Both the position numbers and the translations under genes were made by a program. Positions 1-8,778 of a stretch of 34,735 bases of DNA are shown piece by piece. Below the pieces are notes generated by a model that was not told the DNA's origin, made no database searches, and worked only from the letters and a program-made list of their open reading frames with translations. Source of the DNA: Streptomyces muensis (GTDB taxonomy: Bacteria; Actinomycetota; Actinomycetes; Streptomycetales; Streptomycetaceae). Within the stretch, counting starts at the first letter, position 1. Every line of letters begins with the position of its first letter. The stretch is taken from NCBI RefSeq assembly GCF_021474425.1, contig NZ_JAKEIP010000073.1, positions 1-34,735 of the forward strand, in the 5' to 3' direction.

Positions 1-315
1 GTCCTGGGGCCGTACGGGGTGGCCGGGGCGGCGTACTGCTTCGAGGAACCGCGTGGGCCGACCGCGTCCGGGGCTTCGACCGGCTCGCCGGCCGCTTCGC
101 GGACTCCGGACGCGCCGACGGGTTTGCCTACGGCGGACTCCGAGAATTCCTCCGGCTCGGGTTCCGGCTCCGGCTCGGGTTCCGGTTCGAGTCACCCCCG
201 CCACCAGCACACCCAGCGTCCCGGCCGTCCGCAGCGCCCCCGGCGACACGCCGCGCCGGTCACCGTCGGCAGCGCGCGGCCGCCTCCGCCCCCCGTGCAC
301 CACCGCCAGCCATGA
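1..315 (+). CDS. possible 3' end of a Ser/Gly- and Pro-rich protein (partial)
   Basis: A frame open from the window edge ends at a TGA at 313-315. It reads as low-complexity sequence: a Pro/Thr/Ala-rich stretch, a run of alternating Ser and Gly encoded by a 12-bp-type repeat (154-189), then a basic Pro-rich tail. This could be the disordered C-terminus of a protein that starts outside the window. The other two plus frames stay open into the downstream gene, which makes them unlikely to be coding. A minus-strand frame here gives an alternating Glu-Pro run but has no start codon. No domain is recognisable, so the reading frame itself is uncertain. The interval 316-504 shows no gene and presumably holds the promoter of the next gene. 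Confidence 0.3.
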   Translation, partial: VLGPYGVAGAAYCFEEPRGPTASGASTGSPAASRTPDAPTGLPTADSENSSGSGSGSGSGSGSSHPRHQHTQRPGRPQRPRRHAAPVTVGSARPPPPPVHHRQP

Positions 316-504
316 AGTCATGGAACAAGCGTCACAGCACAGGACGTACCCGGCATTCCGAACTGCGCCACCCGACCGACCCCGGCGCACGCCCCGGACA
401 CTCCGACACGGCGGCCCACGGAATCCGCGCCGGCGTAAACGGTGGATCACCCCACACAGGGGGCACCACGATGATGAGCTGTACGGGTGCGAGAGAATGG
501 CGGC

Positions 505-1038
505 ATGGAGATGCCGAGGAACGAAAGGTCGTCCGAGAACCCCCAGATCCTGGTCGTGGGCCAGGACGGGATGGCGCTCAGCGGCGGCAACGGAGACGAG
601 GACTCCCGCGAGATCCCGGTGACGGAGCAGGTCGAGCAGCCGGCGAAGGTCATGCGGATCGGCAGCATGATCAAGCAGCTGCTCGAAGAGGTGCGCGTCG
701 CTCCCCTGGACGAGGCGAGCCGGGTCCGGCTGAAGGAGATCCATGCCAGCTCCGTGAAGGAACTGGAGGACGGCCTGGCCCCCGAGCTCGTCGAGGAGCT
801 GGAGCGGCTCTCGCTGCCGTTCACGGACGAGGCGACCCCGAGCGACGCGGAACTGCGGATCGCGCAGGCCCAGCTGGTCGGCTGGCTGGAGGGCCTCTTC
901 CACGGCATCCAGACCACGCTCTTCGCCCAGCAGATGGCCGCGCGCGCCCAGCTGGAGCAGATGCGCCGCGCCCTTCCCCCGGGCGTCGGCGGTCACGAGG
1001 AGGGTGGCGAACACCGCCAGGGCGGGCCGTACCTGTAA
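505..1038 (+). CDS. bpa: bacterial proteasome activator (Bpa/PafE family, DUF2587)
   Basis: This 177-aa protein has the conserved core of the Bpa/PafE family, with helical segments around residues 45-165 (VMRIGSMIKQLLEEVR, LVGWLEGLFHGIQT). In the family these helices build a four-helix protomer of a dodecameric ring. The C-terminus is GPYL, matching the short C-terminal motif with which Bpa docks on the 20S proteasome alpha ring for ATP-independent degradation of unfolded proteins. The upstream GTG at 487 is in frame, but ATG 505 gives the family-typical start MEMPRNE. A GAGAAT -10-like box six bases before ATG 505 could mean a leaderless transcript. The gene converges on the neighbouring kinase gene and shares its terminator. 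Confidence 0.9.
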   Translation: MEMPRNERSSENPQILVVGQDGMALSGGNGDEDSREIPVTEQVEQPAKVMRIGSMIKQLLEEVRVAPLDEASRVRLKEIHASSVKELEDGLAPELVEELERLSLPFTDEATPSDAELRIAQAQLVGWLEGLFHGIQTTLFAQQMAARAQLEQMRRALPPGVGGHEEGGEHRQGGPYL

Positions 1039-1075
1039 GAGACCCGTAAGTCACCAGACGTCCGACGTGCATGTG

Positions 1076-1107
1076 AAGGGCCCGGCAGCCACTGCTGCCG
1101 GGCCCTT
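1076..1107. terminator. bidirectional rho-independent-like terminator
   Basis: A perfect 14-bp stem (1076-1089 with 1094-1107) carries a 4-nt loop. It is flanked by AA on one side and TTT on the other and sits between the convergent bpa and kinase genes, so it can serve both strands. Confidence 0.85.
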
Positions 1108-1136
1108 TCAGTTCTCCGCGATCACTGGCGCCGCGA

Positions 1137-2786
1137 TCACTGCGGGTTGCCCGTGGAGACCTGGAACTCCAGCTCCGGCGGGTCGTCCGGGTCCATGTCC
1201 GTACGCGCCGAGGGCGACTGCCGCATGATGGTGCCGTCGCCGAACGTGTTCTCGTCGACGTCGACCTTCTTGTAGTCCCAGCCCGCGGCGTCGAGGCACT
1301 TGACGACGGACGGCCAGTACTTGAAGGAGAAGTCCGGCATCTGCACCTGGTCGGGGTCGCGGTAGGACTCCCGCGGCTCGGTGCACTCGGTCGTCTCGAC
1401 CGTGTCACCGCTGTCCCCCGCCCGGTAACCGGGCGCCTTCGACTTCGTCTCCGAGGCCGTGGCGGTCGAGCCGCCGCTGCCGCCGGGGTCCTCGGTGCCG
1501 CCGCCGTTCAGCGTCAGGGCCGCGATCAGGCCGCCCACCGCGACGACGGACACGACGATCGAGCCGATGATCACCGGCCGGTTGTTCCTGCCACCGCCCG
1601 AACCGGGCTGCCGCTGGGGCGACATGGTGTACGGCGGCGGCGTCGCGTGGCCCGGCTGCGCGGAGTACGACGCCGGGGCCGGCGTCTGGTAGCCGGGCTG
1701 CTGCGGGTAGCCGTACGACGGCGACGGCATAGACGGCGGCGGCGTGCCGTAGGGGTTCGGCGCCGGGGTCTGCGGGGCCTGCGGGTACGGCGTCTGGACG
1801 GGGCCGGCGGGCGGCGGCGTCTGGCCGACCGGCGGGAACACCGAGGCGCCGACACCCTGGCCGTGCTGCGTCTGCGCGCCCGGCACGATGCTGGGCGGGG
1901 CGGCCTGGAAGGACGCGGCCACGCGCAGACACTCGTCGCGCATGGACTCGGCGCTGGGGAAGCGTTCGTTCGGGTTCTTCTTCAGGGCGCGGGCGACCAG
2001 CGCGTCCACGGCCGGTGGCAGGGCGCGGTTGATGGAGGACGGAGCCACCGGCTCCTCCTGCACATGCGCGTAGGCGATGGCCAGCGGGGAGTCGGCGTCG
2101 AACGGCAGCCGCCCGGTGACGAGTTGGAACAGCATGATGCCGACCGAGTAGAGGTCGGAACGGGCGTCCACGCCACGGCCGAGGGCCTGTTCCGGCGAGA
2201 GGTACTGCGGGGTGCCGACCACCATGCCGGTCTGTGTCATGGACGTCACACCGGACTGCATGGCGCGCGCGATGCCGAAGTCCATCACCTTGACGACGCC
2301 GCGCTTGTTCATCATCACGTTGCCCGGCTTGATGTCCCGGTGGACCAGGCCCATCTCGTGGCTGATCTCCAGCGCCGCGAGCACATCCGCGGTGATCTTC
2401 AGCGCCTTGTCGGCGGGCATCGCGCCGAACTGCCGTACGTCCGCGTCGAAGACGGAGCTGAGCGGGCGGCCCTCGATGTACTCCATGACGATGTACGGCG
2501 TCGTCATGCCGTCGACATCGTCCTCGCCGGTGTCGAAGACCGAGACGATATTGGTGTGCGTGAGCTTCGCCACGGCCTGGGCCTCGCGGCGGAAGCGCTC
2601 GCGGAACGCCTGCTCGCGGCCGAGCTCGGTGTGCAGGGTCTTGACCGCGACCTGCCGGTCGAGCACGGAGTCGTACGCGAGATGCACCGAGGCCATGCCG
2701 CCCTCGCCGAGCAAGTCGCGCAGCTGATAGCGGCCGCCGGCCAGCGCCCGCCCCGCGTATCGGCCCTGTGCGCCGTCCTGGCTCAT
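1137..2786 (-). CDS. membrane Ser/Thr protein kinase with extracellular PASTA-like domain
   Basis: The protein is 549 aa. An N-terminal kinase domain (about 20-285) has the glycine-rich loop GEGGMAS, ATP lysine K49 (VAVKT), catalytic HRDIKPGN (D151), DFG 169-171 and a Thr-rich activation loop (181-187) typical of autophosphorylation. A Pro/Gln/Tyr-rich juxtamembrane linker (295-400) leads to one membrane helix (404-426). A short extracellular Ser/Thr/Gly linker follows, then one PASTA-like module (about 483-545). PASTA modules in this family sense peptidoglycan fragments. Actinobacterial PknB-type kinases usually carry several modules, so the single copy is short. The gene is divergent from a second kinase gene across a 351-bp spacer. 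Confidence 0.93.
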   Translation of the reverse strand: MSQDGAQGRYAGRALAGGRYQLRDLLGEGGMASVHLAYDSVLDRQVAVKTLHTELGREQAFRERFRREAQAVAKLTHTNIVSVFDTGEDDVDGMTTPYIVMEYIEGRPLSSVFDADVRQFGAMPADKALKITADVLAALEISHEMGLVHRDIKPGNVMMNKRGVVKVMDFGIARAMQSGVTSMTQTGMVVGTPQYLSPEQALGRGVDARSDLYSVGIMLFQLVTGRLPFDADSPLAIAYAHVQEEPVAPSSINRALPPAVDALVARALKKNPNERFPSAESMRDECLRVAASFQAAPPSIVPGAQTQHGQGVGASVFPPVGQTPPPAGPVQTPYPQAPQTPAPNPYGTPPPSMPSPSYGYPQQPGYQTPAPASYSAQPGHATPPPYTMSPQRQPGSGGGRNNRPVIIGSIVVSVVAVGGLIAALTLNGGGTEDPGGSGGSTATASETKSKAPGYRAGDSGDTVETTECTEPRESYRDPDQVQMPDFSFKYWPSVVKCLDAAGWDYKKVDVDENTFGDGTIMRQSPSARTDMDPDDPPELEFQVSTGNPQ

Positions 2787-3137
2787 GTTCTGCGTCCCCC
2801 GTTGCCTCTCGGGCGCCTGCGATTGCCCTGGACCGGCGATCCCGAGTGATCCAATGTGCTATTCCCGGCCAAGTCTGCCCCACGGCACTGACAGGTCAAG
2901 CGCGGTGCCCGTTCCGTGACCGTACGCGAAGCAGGCGTCGCGGAAGCGTTACAAGGGTCGTACGGCCGGTGCACAGAATTTGCACGAGTGGACGGGGTAC
3001 CGGTTTGATGGCCGGTCCGTCTCCTTCCGGTTGGGGCGGCCGTCTCGGACCGACGGCTTGCGCGGAGGCTGTAGCGTGGCCGACGGAGACCGTAACAACA
3101 CCGCGCGCACCGCGGGCAGAAACGACGGCGAGGACTG
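2787..3137. promoter_or_regulatory. shared divergent promoter region of two kinase genes
   Basis: This 351-bp spacer has no ORF of its own. On the minus strand TTGACC (2899-2894) followed after 16 bases by CAGACT (2877-2872) is a weak sigma70-type candidate for the PASTA kinase. On the plus strand only a TAGCGT box (3072-3077) stands out for the other kinase. Both calls are by eye. Confidence 0.35.
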
Positions 3138-4703
3138 ATGGCACAGCAGCAGCGCGCTCAGGGCCCGTCCGACCCCGAGGCGGCTGGCGGCGGTATGTCA
3201 GACGCGCCGGAGATGTGGGGTAATGGCGGACTTGTCGGGGACGGCCGTTATCGGCTGACCCGCAGACTCGGCCGAGGCGGCATGGCCGAGGTGTTCGCGG
3301 CCGAGGACGTGCGCCTCGGACGCACCGTGGCGGTCAAGCTGCTGCGCGCCGACCTCGCCGAGGACCCCGTGTCCAAGGCCCGCTTCACGCGCGAGGCCCA
3401 GTCGGTGGCCGGCCTCAACCACCACGCGATCGTCGCCGTGTACGACTCCGGCGAGGACGTCGTCGGCGCGCACAGCGTGCCGTACATCGTGATGGAGATC
3501 GTCGAGGGCCGCACCATCCGCGACCTCCTCCTCAATGCCGAGGCGCCCGGCCCCGAGCAGGCCCTGATCATCGTCTCCGGTGTCCTGGAGGCGCTCGCCT
3601 ACTCGCACCAGCACGGCATCGTGCACCGCGACATCAAGCCCGCCAACGTCATCATCACGCACAACGGTGCCGTGAAGGTGATGGACTTCGGCATCGCGCG
3701 CGCCCTGCACGGCGCGCAGTCGACGATGACCCAGACCGGCATGGTCATGGGCACCCCGCAGTACCTCTCGCCCGAGCAGGCGCTCGGCAAGGCCGTCGAC
3801 CACCGCTCCGACCTGTACGCGACGGGCTGCCTGCTGTACGAACTCCTCGCGCTGCGCCCGCCGTTCACCGGCGAGACCCCGCTGTCGGTGGTCTACCAGC
3901 ACGTCCAGGACATCCCGACCCCGCCGTCCGAGGTCTCCGACGCGGTGCCGCCGGAGCTCGACGGCCTGGTCATGCGCTCGCTCGCCAAGGAGCCCGACGA
4001 CCGGTTCCAGACCGCCGAGGAGATGCGCGGCTTGGTCCAGTACGGCCTGCAGATGCTGTACGACCAGGGCGGCCACACCGGCACCTGGAACACCGGCCCG
4101 GTGACCATGCACGACGGCCGGCACACCCCGTCCGCGGGCTTCGCGAACACGACCGTCATGGGGCACCCGGGCACCCCGGCCTCCGGCACCACGCAGATCC
4201 CGCAGCCGATCCTGCCGAACAGGTACGGCGGCGGTGGCGACGACGGCGGCTTCGAGGGCCACGGCAACAAGGGCGGTGGTCGCGGCAAGCTGTGGATCCT
4301 GGCCGTCTTCGCGGTGATCGCGATTGCGGCGGGCGTCGCGCTGGCGCTGCAGAACGGCGGCGGCGGTGGCGGCGGTGGCGGCGACACCACGCCGACGCCG
4401 ACCACGTCCCAGACCACCGAGGACAAGACGACCGACGAGCCCACGGACGAGGCGACCGAGGAGCCGACGGACGAGGTCACCGACGACGGCAGCGGCACGG
4501 GCACCGACCCGACCTACCAGCCGACGCAGGACCCGACGTACGAGCCGACCGAGGACCCGACGTACGAGCCCACCGAGGACCCGACCACGGCCGAGCCGAC
4601 GGAGGAGCCCACGGAGGAGCCCACCGAGGAGCCGACGGAGGATCCGACCGATGAGCCGACCGATCAGCCGACGCTGCCCACGGGCGGCACCGGGGGCGGC
4701 TGA
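3138..4703 (+). CDS. membrane Ser/Thr protein kinase with Thr/Pro/Glu repeat tail
   Basis: The protein is 521 aa. The kinase domain (about 36-305) shows GRGGMAE, K67 (VAVKLL), HRDIKPAN (D165), DFG 183-185 and the activation-loop sequence STMTQTGMVMGTPQY. A single membrane helix (about 384-405) is preceded by a Gly-rich linker and followed by a run of glycines. The exterior part is not PASTA. It is a low-complexity PTEDPTYE-type repeat that may act as a wall-spanning stalk. A GGCGAGGA ribosome site precedes ATG 3138, and an alternative ATG lies at 3195. The substrate is unknown. The pairing with the divergent PASTA kinase and the nearby proteasome activator suggests a cell-envelope or proteostasis signalling locus, which is inference. 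Confidence 0.92.
   Translation: MAQQQRAQGPSDPEAAGGGMSDAPEMWGNGGLVGDGRYRLTRRLGRGGMAEVFAAEDVRLGRTVAVKLLRADLAEDPVSKARFTREAQSVAGLNHHAIVAVYDSGEDVVGAHSVPYIVMEIVEGRTIRDLLLNAEAPGPEQALIIVSGVLEALAYSHQHGIVHRDIKPANVIITHNGAVKVMDFGIARALHGAQSTMTQTGMVMGTPQYLSPEQALGKAVDHRSDLYATGCLLYELLALRPPFTGETPLSVVYQHVQDIPTPPSEVSDAVPPELDGLVMRSLAKEPDDRFQTAEEMRGLVQYGLQMLYDQGGHTGTWNTGPVTMHDGRHTPSAGFANTTVMGHPGTPASGTTQIPQPILPNRYGGGGDDGGFEGHGNKGGGRGKLWILAVFAVIAIAAGVALALQNGGGGGGGGGDTTPTPTTSQTTEDKTTDEPTDEATEEPTDEVTDDGSGTGTDPTYQPTQDPTYEPTEDPTYEPTEDPTTAEPTEEPTEEPTEEPTEDPTDEPTDQPTLPTGGTGGG
4501..4672 (+). repeat. in-gene tandem repeat encoding PT(Y/E)EP-type units
   Basis: Imperfect tandem units encode DPTYEPTE and EPTEEPTE repeats in the extracellular tail of the kinase. 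Repeats of this kind change length readily by slippage, so copy number probably varies between strains. Confidence 0.8.
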
Positions 4704-4732
4704 CCCCCGACCGCTGACCGGCGAGAGACCCC

Positions 4733-4774
4733 CACGCGCGCGTGCGACCCGGAAACGGGACGCACGCGCGCGTG
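4733..4774 (+). terminator. terminator of the repeat-tailed kinase gene
   Basis: A perfect 14-bp stem (4733-4746 with 4761-4774) of alternating C and G carries a nested second hairpin of four pairs capped by a GAAA tetraloop (4748-4759). It lies 30 bp after the stop codon and is followed by CCGTTT. Confidence 0.8.
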
Positions 4775-4845
4775 CCGTTTCCGATCTCCCCTCGGCCGTC
4801 CCTGTTGATCTTCCCCCGGCGATCTCGACCCCGGCGACTCTTCCC

Positions 4846-4859
4846 GTGACCTGGGTCAC
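4846..4859. promoter_or_regulatory. Crp-type operator upstream of the bkd operon
   Basis: GTGACCTGGGTCAC is a perfect 6-2-6 palindrome. It fits the Streptomyces Crp consensus GTG-N6-GNCAC exactly. A TATAAC box follows at 4863-4868, so the site may overlap a promoter. It lies about 280 bp before the E1alpha start. Binding by Crp is inference from the motif. Confidence 0.55.
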
Positions 4860-4923
4860 CGATATAACGTGCCGTTGTTCCGGCCCCCTGCAAGGCTGTG
4901 ACCAGGAGTTGTTCCCGCCTTTC

Positions 4924-4954
4924 GCGATTTACTTGGAAATCCAAGCAAAATCGC
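4924..4954. promoter_or_regulatory. long nested palindrome, candidate Lrp/AsnC-type (BkdR-like) operator
   Basis: The inner palindrome is CTTGGA-AA-TCCAAG (4932-4945). Outer arms GCGATTT (4924-4930) and AAATCGC (4948-4954) are almost concentric with it. The stretch is AT-rich against its surroundings. Streptomyces bkd operons are known to be controlled by an Lrp/AsnC-type regulator (BkdR), and this palindrome is the best candidate site in the 436-bp leader. No bkdR gene lies in the window. Confidence 0.45.
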
Positions 4955-5139
4955 AGGTCAGGAGGGGTTTCACAGAAATGTGGAGCACTGGGTAACGTGC
5001 TTTTTGCAGGGCGCTCGCCGGGGCACCTGTCACGCCTGTCCCCCAACGAGCCGCACCCACCCTGTGCGTCCGTAGGGCTTCAGGTGAGCCGCACTGGCAC
5101 CCGGCGAACCCGGGATGCCGGACCGACGGAGGAGCACAC

Positions 5140-6342
5140 GTGACCGTGGAGAGCACTGCCGCGCGAAAGCCGCGACGCAGCGCCGGTACCAAGAGCACGG
5201 CCGGCAAGACAACCGCGAGGAAATCGCCGAGCACGGACCCCGAGCTCGTACAGCTGCTGACGCCCGAGGGCAAGCGAGTCAAGAACGCCGAGTACGACAA
5301 GTACGTCGCCGGCATCACCCCCGAAGAGCTCCGCGGCCTCTACCGCGACATGGTGCTCACCCGACGCTTCGACGCCGAGGCCACCTCCCTGCAGCGCCAG
5401 GGCGAGCTGGGCCTGTGGGCGTCGCTGCTCGGCCAGGAGGCCGCCCAGATCGGCTCCGGCCGCGCCACCCGCGAGGACGACTACGTCTTCCCGACCTACC
5501 GCGAGCACGGCGTCGCCTGGTGCCGCGGGGTCGACCCGACCAACCTGCTCGGCATGTTCCGCGGCGTGAACAACGGCGGCTGGGACCCCAACAGCAACAA
5601 CTTCCAGCTGTACACGATCGTCATCGGCTCCCAGACGCTGCACGCCACCGGCTACGCGATGGGCGTCGCCAAGGACGGCGCCGACAGCGCGGTCATCGCC
5701 TACTTCGGCGACGGCGCGAGCAGCCAGGGTGACGTGGCCGAGTCCTTCACCTTCTCCGCGGTCTACAACGCCCCGGTCGTGTTCTTCTGCCAGAACAACC
5801 AGTGGGCGATCTCCGAGCCGACCGAGAAGCAGACCCGGGTGCCGCTCTACCAGCGCGCACAGGGCTACGGCTTCCCCGGCGTCCGCGTCGACGGCAACGA
5901 CGTCCTGGCGTGCCTCGCCGTGACGAAGTGGGCGCTGGAGCGCGCCCGCGCCGGCGAGGGACCGACGCTGGTCGAGGCGTACACGTACCGCATGGGCGCC
6001 CACACCACCTCCGACGACCCCACCCGCTACCGCGGCGACGAGGAGCGTCAGGCCTGGGAGGCGAAGGACCCGATCCTGCGCCTTCGCGCCTATCTCGAGG
6101 CTTCAAACCACGCGAACGACGGATTCTTCGCGGAACTGGAGACCGAGAGCGAGGCGTTGGGCAAACGAGTGCGCGAAGCGGTCCGCGCCATGCCGGACCC
6201 GGACCACTTCGCCATCTTCGAGAACGTGTACGCGGACGGGCATGCGCTCGTCGACGAGGAGCGCGCCCAGTTCGCCGCCTACCAGGCGTCGTTCGCGACT
6301 GAATCTGATAGCGGCTCCGCCGCGGTTTCGGGGGGTCACTGA
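5140..6342 (+). CDS. bkdA: branched-chain 2-oxoacid dehydrogenase E1 alpha subunit
   Basis: The 400-aa protein is the TPP-dependent decarboxylase alpha chain that turns 2-oxoacids of Val, Leu and Ile into acyl groups for the E2 lipoyl arm. In Streptomyces this supplies branched CoA starters for fatty acids and polyketides. The TPP motif runs from GDG (190-192) to NN (219-220), and YREHG lies at 120-124. A basic Lys/Arg-rich extension (1-30) precedes the domain. The GTG start has a strong GGAGGAG ribosome site. The gene is first in the operon, with one base between its stop and the E1 beta start. A pyruvate-type E1 alpha is possible, but separate alpha and beta chains next to an E2 favour the branched-chain enzyme. 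Confidence 0.9.
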   Translation: MTVESTAARKPRRSAGTKSTAGKTTARKSPSTDPELVQLLTPEGKRVKNAEYDKYVAGITPEELRGLYRDMVLTRRFDAEATSLQRQGELGLWASLLGQEAAQIGSGRATREDDYVFPTYREHGVAWCRGVDPTNLLGMFRGVNNGGWDPNSNNFQLYTIVIGSQTLHATGYAMGVAKDGADSAVIAYFGDGASSQGDVAESFTFSAVYNAPVVFFCQNNQWAISEPTEKQTRVPLYQRAQGYGFPGVRVDGNDVLACLAVTKWALERARAGEGPTLVEAYTYRMGAHTTSDDPTRYRGDEERQAWEAKDPILRLRAYLEASNHANDGFFAELETESEALGKRVREAVRAMPDPDHFAIFENVYADGHALVDEERAQFAAYQASFATESDSGSAAVSGGH

Positions 6343-6343
6343 G

Positions 6344-7321
6344 ATGGCTGAGAAGATGGCTCTCGCCAAGGCGATCAACGAGTCGCTGCGCCGCGCGCTG
6401 GACACGGACCCCAAGGTCCTCGTCATGGGCGAGGACGTCGGCAAGCTCGGCGGTGTCTTCCGGGTGACGGACGGCCTGCAGAAGGACTTCGGCGAGAGCC
6501 GGGTCATCGACACCCCGCTCGCCGAGTCCGGCATCGTCGGCACCGCGATCGGTCTCGCCCTGCGCGGCTACCGCCCGGTCGTGGAGATCCAGTTCGACGG
6601 CTTCGTCTTCCCGGCGTACGACCAGATCGTCACGCAGCTGGCGAAGATGCACGCGCGCTCGCTGGGCAAGGTCAAGCTCCCGGTCGTCGTCCGGATCCCC
6701 TACGGCGGCGGCATCGGCGCGGTCGAGCACCACTCGGAGTCCCCCGAGTCGCTCTTCGCGCACGTGGCCGGTCTGAAGGTCGTCTCCCCGTCGAACGCGT
6801 CGGACGCGTACTGGATGATGCAGCAGGCCATCCAGAGCGACGACCCGGTGATCTTCTTCGAGCCCAAGCGGCGCTACTGGGACAAGGCCGAGGTCAACAC
6901 CGAAGCCATCCCCGGTCCGCTGCACAAGGCACGGGTCGTCCGCGAGGGCACCGACCTCACCCTGGCCGCCTACGGCCCGATGGTGAAGCTCTGCCAGGAG
7001 GTCGCCGACGCGGCCGCCGAGGAGGGCCGCAACCTGGAGGTCCTGGACCTGCGCTCGGTCTCCCCGATCGACTTCGACTCCATCCAGGCCTCCGTCGAGA
7101 AGACCCGCCGTCTGGTCGTGGTCCACGAGGCCCCGGTGTTCTTCGGCTCGGGCGCGGAGATCGCCGCCCGGATCACCGAGCGCTGCTTCTACCACCTGGA
7201 GGCCCCGGTGCTGCGCGTGGGCGGCTATCACGCCCCGTACCCGCCGGCGCGTCTGGAGGAGGAGTACCTGCCGGGCCTGGACCGGGTGCTCGACGCCGTC
7301 GACCGTGCCCTGGCGTACTGA
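6344..7321 (+). CDS. bkdB: branched-chain 2-oxoacid dehydrogenase E1 beta subunit
   Basis: The 325-aa protein has a transketolase-type pyrimidine domain (about 4-180, with GEDVGKLGGVFRVTDGL and GIVGTAIG) and a C-terminal transketolase domain (about 200-320). It completes the alpha2beta2 E1 heterotetramer. The start MAEKMALAKA at 6344 is set by the family N-terminus and by the TGAGATG junction with E1 alpha. An in-frame ATG at 6242 lies inside E1 alpha and is not credible. The E2 gene follows 10 bases after the stop. Confidence 0.93.
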   Translation: MAEKMALAKAINESLRRALDTDPKVLVMGEDVGKLGGVFRVTDGLQKDFGESRVIDTPLAESGIVGTAIGLALRGYRPVVEIQFDGFVFPAYDQIVTQLAKMHARSLGKVKLPVVVRIPYGGGIGAVEHHSESPESLFAHVAGLKVVSPSNASDAYWMMQQAIQSDDPVIFFEPKRRYWDKAEVNTEAIPGPLHKARVVREGTDLTLAAYGPMVKLCQEVADAAAEEGRNLEVLDLRSVSPIDFDSIQASVEKTRRLVVVHEAPVFFGSGAEIAARITERCFYHLEAPVLRVGGYHAPYPPARLEEEYLPGLDRVLDAVDRALAY

Positions 7322-7331
7322 GGAGAGGGTC

Positions 7332-8750
7332 GTGACGACGATGACGGAAGCGTCCGTGCGCGAGTTCAAGATGCCCGACGTGGGCGAGGGACTCACCGAG
7401 GCCGAGATCCTCAAGTGGTACGTCCAGCCCGGTGACAAGGTCACCGACGGCCAGGTGGTGTGCGAGGTCGAGACCGCCAAGGCGGCCGTCGAGCTGCCCA
7501 TCCCGTACGACGGGGTGGTCCGCGAGCTGCACTTCCCCGAGGGCACCACGGTGGACGTCGGTACGGCGATCATCGCCGTGGACCTGGCGGGCGGGGCGGC
7601 ACCGGCCGCCGAGGCGCCGGCCCCGGCCGAGGCGCCCGCCGAGACGGCGCCGGAGGAGGCCAAGCCCCAGGGCCGCCAGCCCGTGCTGGTCGGCTACGGC
7701 GTGGCCGCGTCCTCCACCAAGCGCCGCCCGCGCAAGGGAGCCGACGTCCCGCGCCAGGAGCCCGCGGCCGCGGCCCAGGCCCTGCAGTCCGAGCTGAACG
7801 GCCACGGCCCCACGGAGGCCGTGACGCCTCCTAGGCCGCTGGCCAAGCCTCCGGTGCGCAAGCTGGCGAAGGACCTGGGCGTCGACCTGACCACGGTGAC
7901 GCCCACCGGCCCCGACGGCATCATCACCCGCGAGGACGTGCACGCGGCGGTGGCCCCCGAGGCCCCGGCCGCCGAGCCGGCACCGCAGGCCGGCCCGCTC
8001 GCCGCGCCCGCCGCCCCGGCCCCGGCGCCGGTGCTCGCGTACGACACGGGCCGGGAGACCCGTATCCCGGTCAAGGGCGTGCGCAAGGCGACGGCCGCCG
8101 CGATGGTCGGCTCGGCGTTCACGGCGCCGCATGTCACGGAGTTCGTGACGGTGGACGTGACGCGCACGATGAAGCTGGTCGAGGAGCTCAAGGAGGACAA
8201 GGAGTTCGCGGGCCTGCGGGTGAACCCGTTGCTGCTGATCTCCAAGGCCCTGCTGGTGGCGATCAAGCGGAACCCGGACGTCAACGCGTCCTGGGACGAG
8301 GCCAACCAGGAGATCGTGCAGAAGCACTATGTGAACCTGGGCATCGCCGCGGCGACCCCGCGCGGTCTGATCGTCCCGAACATCAAGGACGCCCACGCCA
8401 AGACGCTTCCGCAACTGGCCGAGTCGCTGGGCGAGTTGGTGTCCACGGCACGGGAGGGCAGGACCACCCCGGCCGCGATGCAGGGCGGCACGGTCACCAT
8501 CACCAACGTCGGCGTCTTCGGCGTCGACACCGGCACCCCGATCCTCAACCCCGGCGAGTCCGCGATCCTCGCGGTCGGCGCGATCAAGCTCCAGCCGTGG
8601 GTCCACAAGGGCAAGGTGAAGCCGCGTCAGGTCACCACGCTGGCGCTGAGCTTCGACCACCGGCTGGTGGACGGGGAGCTGGGCTCCAAGGTCCTGGCGG
8701 ACGTGGCGGCGATCCTTGAACAGCCCAAGCGGCTGATCACCTGGGCGTGA
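7332..8750 (+). CDS. bkdC: branched-chain 2-oxoacid dehydrogenase E2 (dihydrolipoamide acyltransferase)
   Basis: The 472-aa protein has one lipoyl domain (about 8-85; lipoylated K50 in VETAKAAVE), an Ala/Pro-rich linker, a peripheral subunit-binding domain (about 171-207) and a C-terminal catalytic acyltransferase domain (about 235-472) with H443 and D447 in DHRLVDG. It transfers the acyl group from lipoamide to CoA. GTG 7332 has AGGAG at 7321-7325, overlapping the E1 beta stop. An alternative ATG lies at 7341. No E3 gene is in the operon, so lipoamide dehydrogenase must come from elsewhere. Confidence 0.93.
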   Translation: MTTMTEASVREFKMPDVGEGLTEAEILKWYVQPGDKVTDGQVVCEVETAKAAVELPIPYDGVVRELHFPEGTTVDVGTAIIAVDLAGGAAPAAEAPAPAEAPAETAPEEAKPQGRQPVLVGYGVAASSTKRRPRKGADVPRQEPAAAAQALQSELNGHGPTEAVTPPRPLAKPPVRKLAKDLGVDLTTVTPTGPDGIITREDVHAAVAPEAPAAEPAPQAGPLAAPAAPAPAPVLAYDTGRETRIPVKGVRKATAAAMVGSAFTAPHVTEFVTVDVTRTMKLVEELKEDKEFAGLRVNPLLLISKALLVAIKRNPDVNASWDEANQEIVQKHYVNLGIAAATPRGLIVPNIKDAHAKTLPQLAESLGELVSTAREGRTTPAAMQGGTVTITNVGVFGVDTGTPILNPGESAILAVGAIKLQPWVHKGKVKPRQVTTLALSFDHRLVDGELGSKVLADVAAILEQPKRLITWA

Positions 8751-8778
8751 GCCCGTAGGAAGGGTCAGGCGGAAGCAG

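Noticed and set aside
172..210. tRNA-like T-loop and CCA (GGTTCGAGTC followed by CGCCACCA)
   Set aside because: The five bases on each side of the loop do not pair, and no anticodon or acceptor stem can be found upstream. The resemblance comes from the Ser/Gly repeat.
1647..2849. 400-codon plus-strand frame opposite the PASTA kinase
   Set aside because: It is Arg/His/Val-rich mirror sequence without any motif. The minus strand has a complete kinase.
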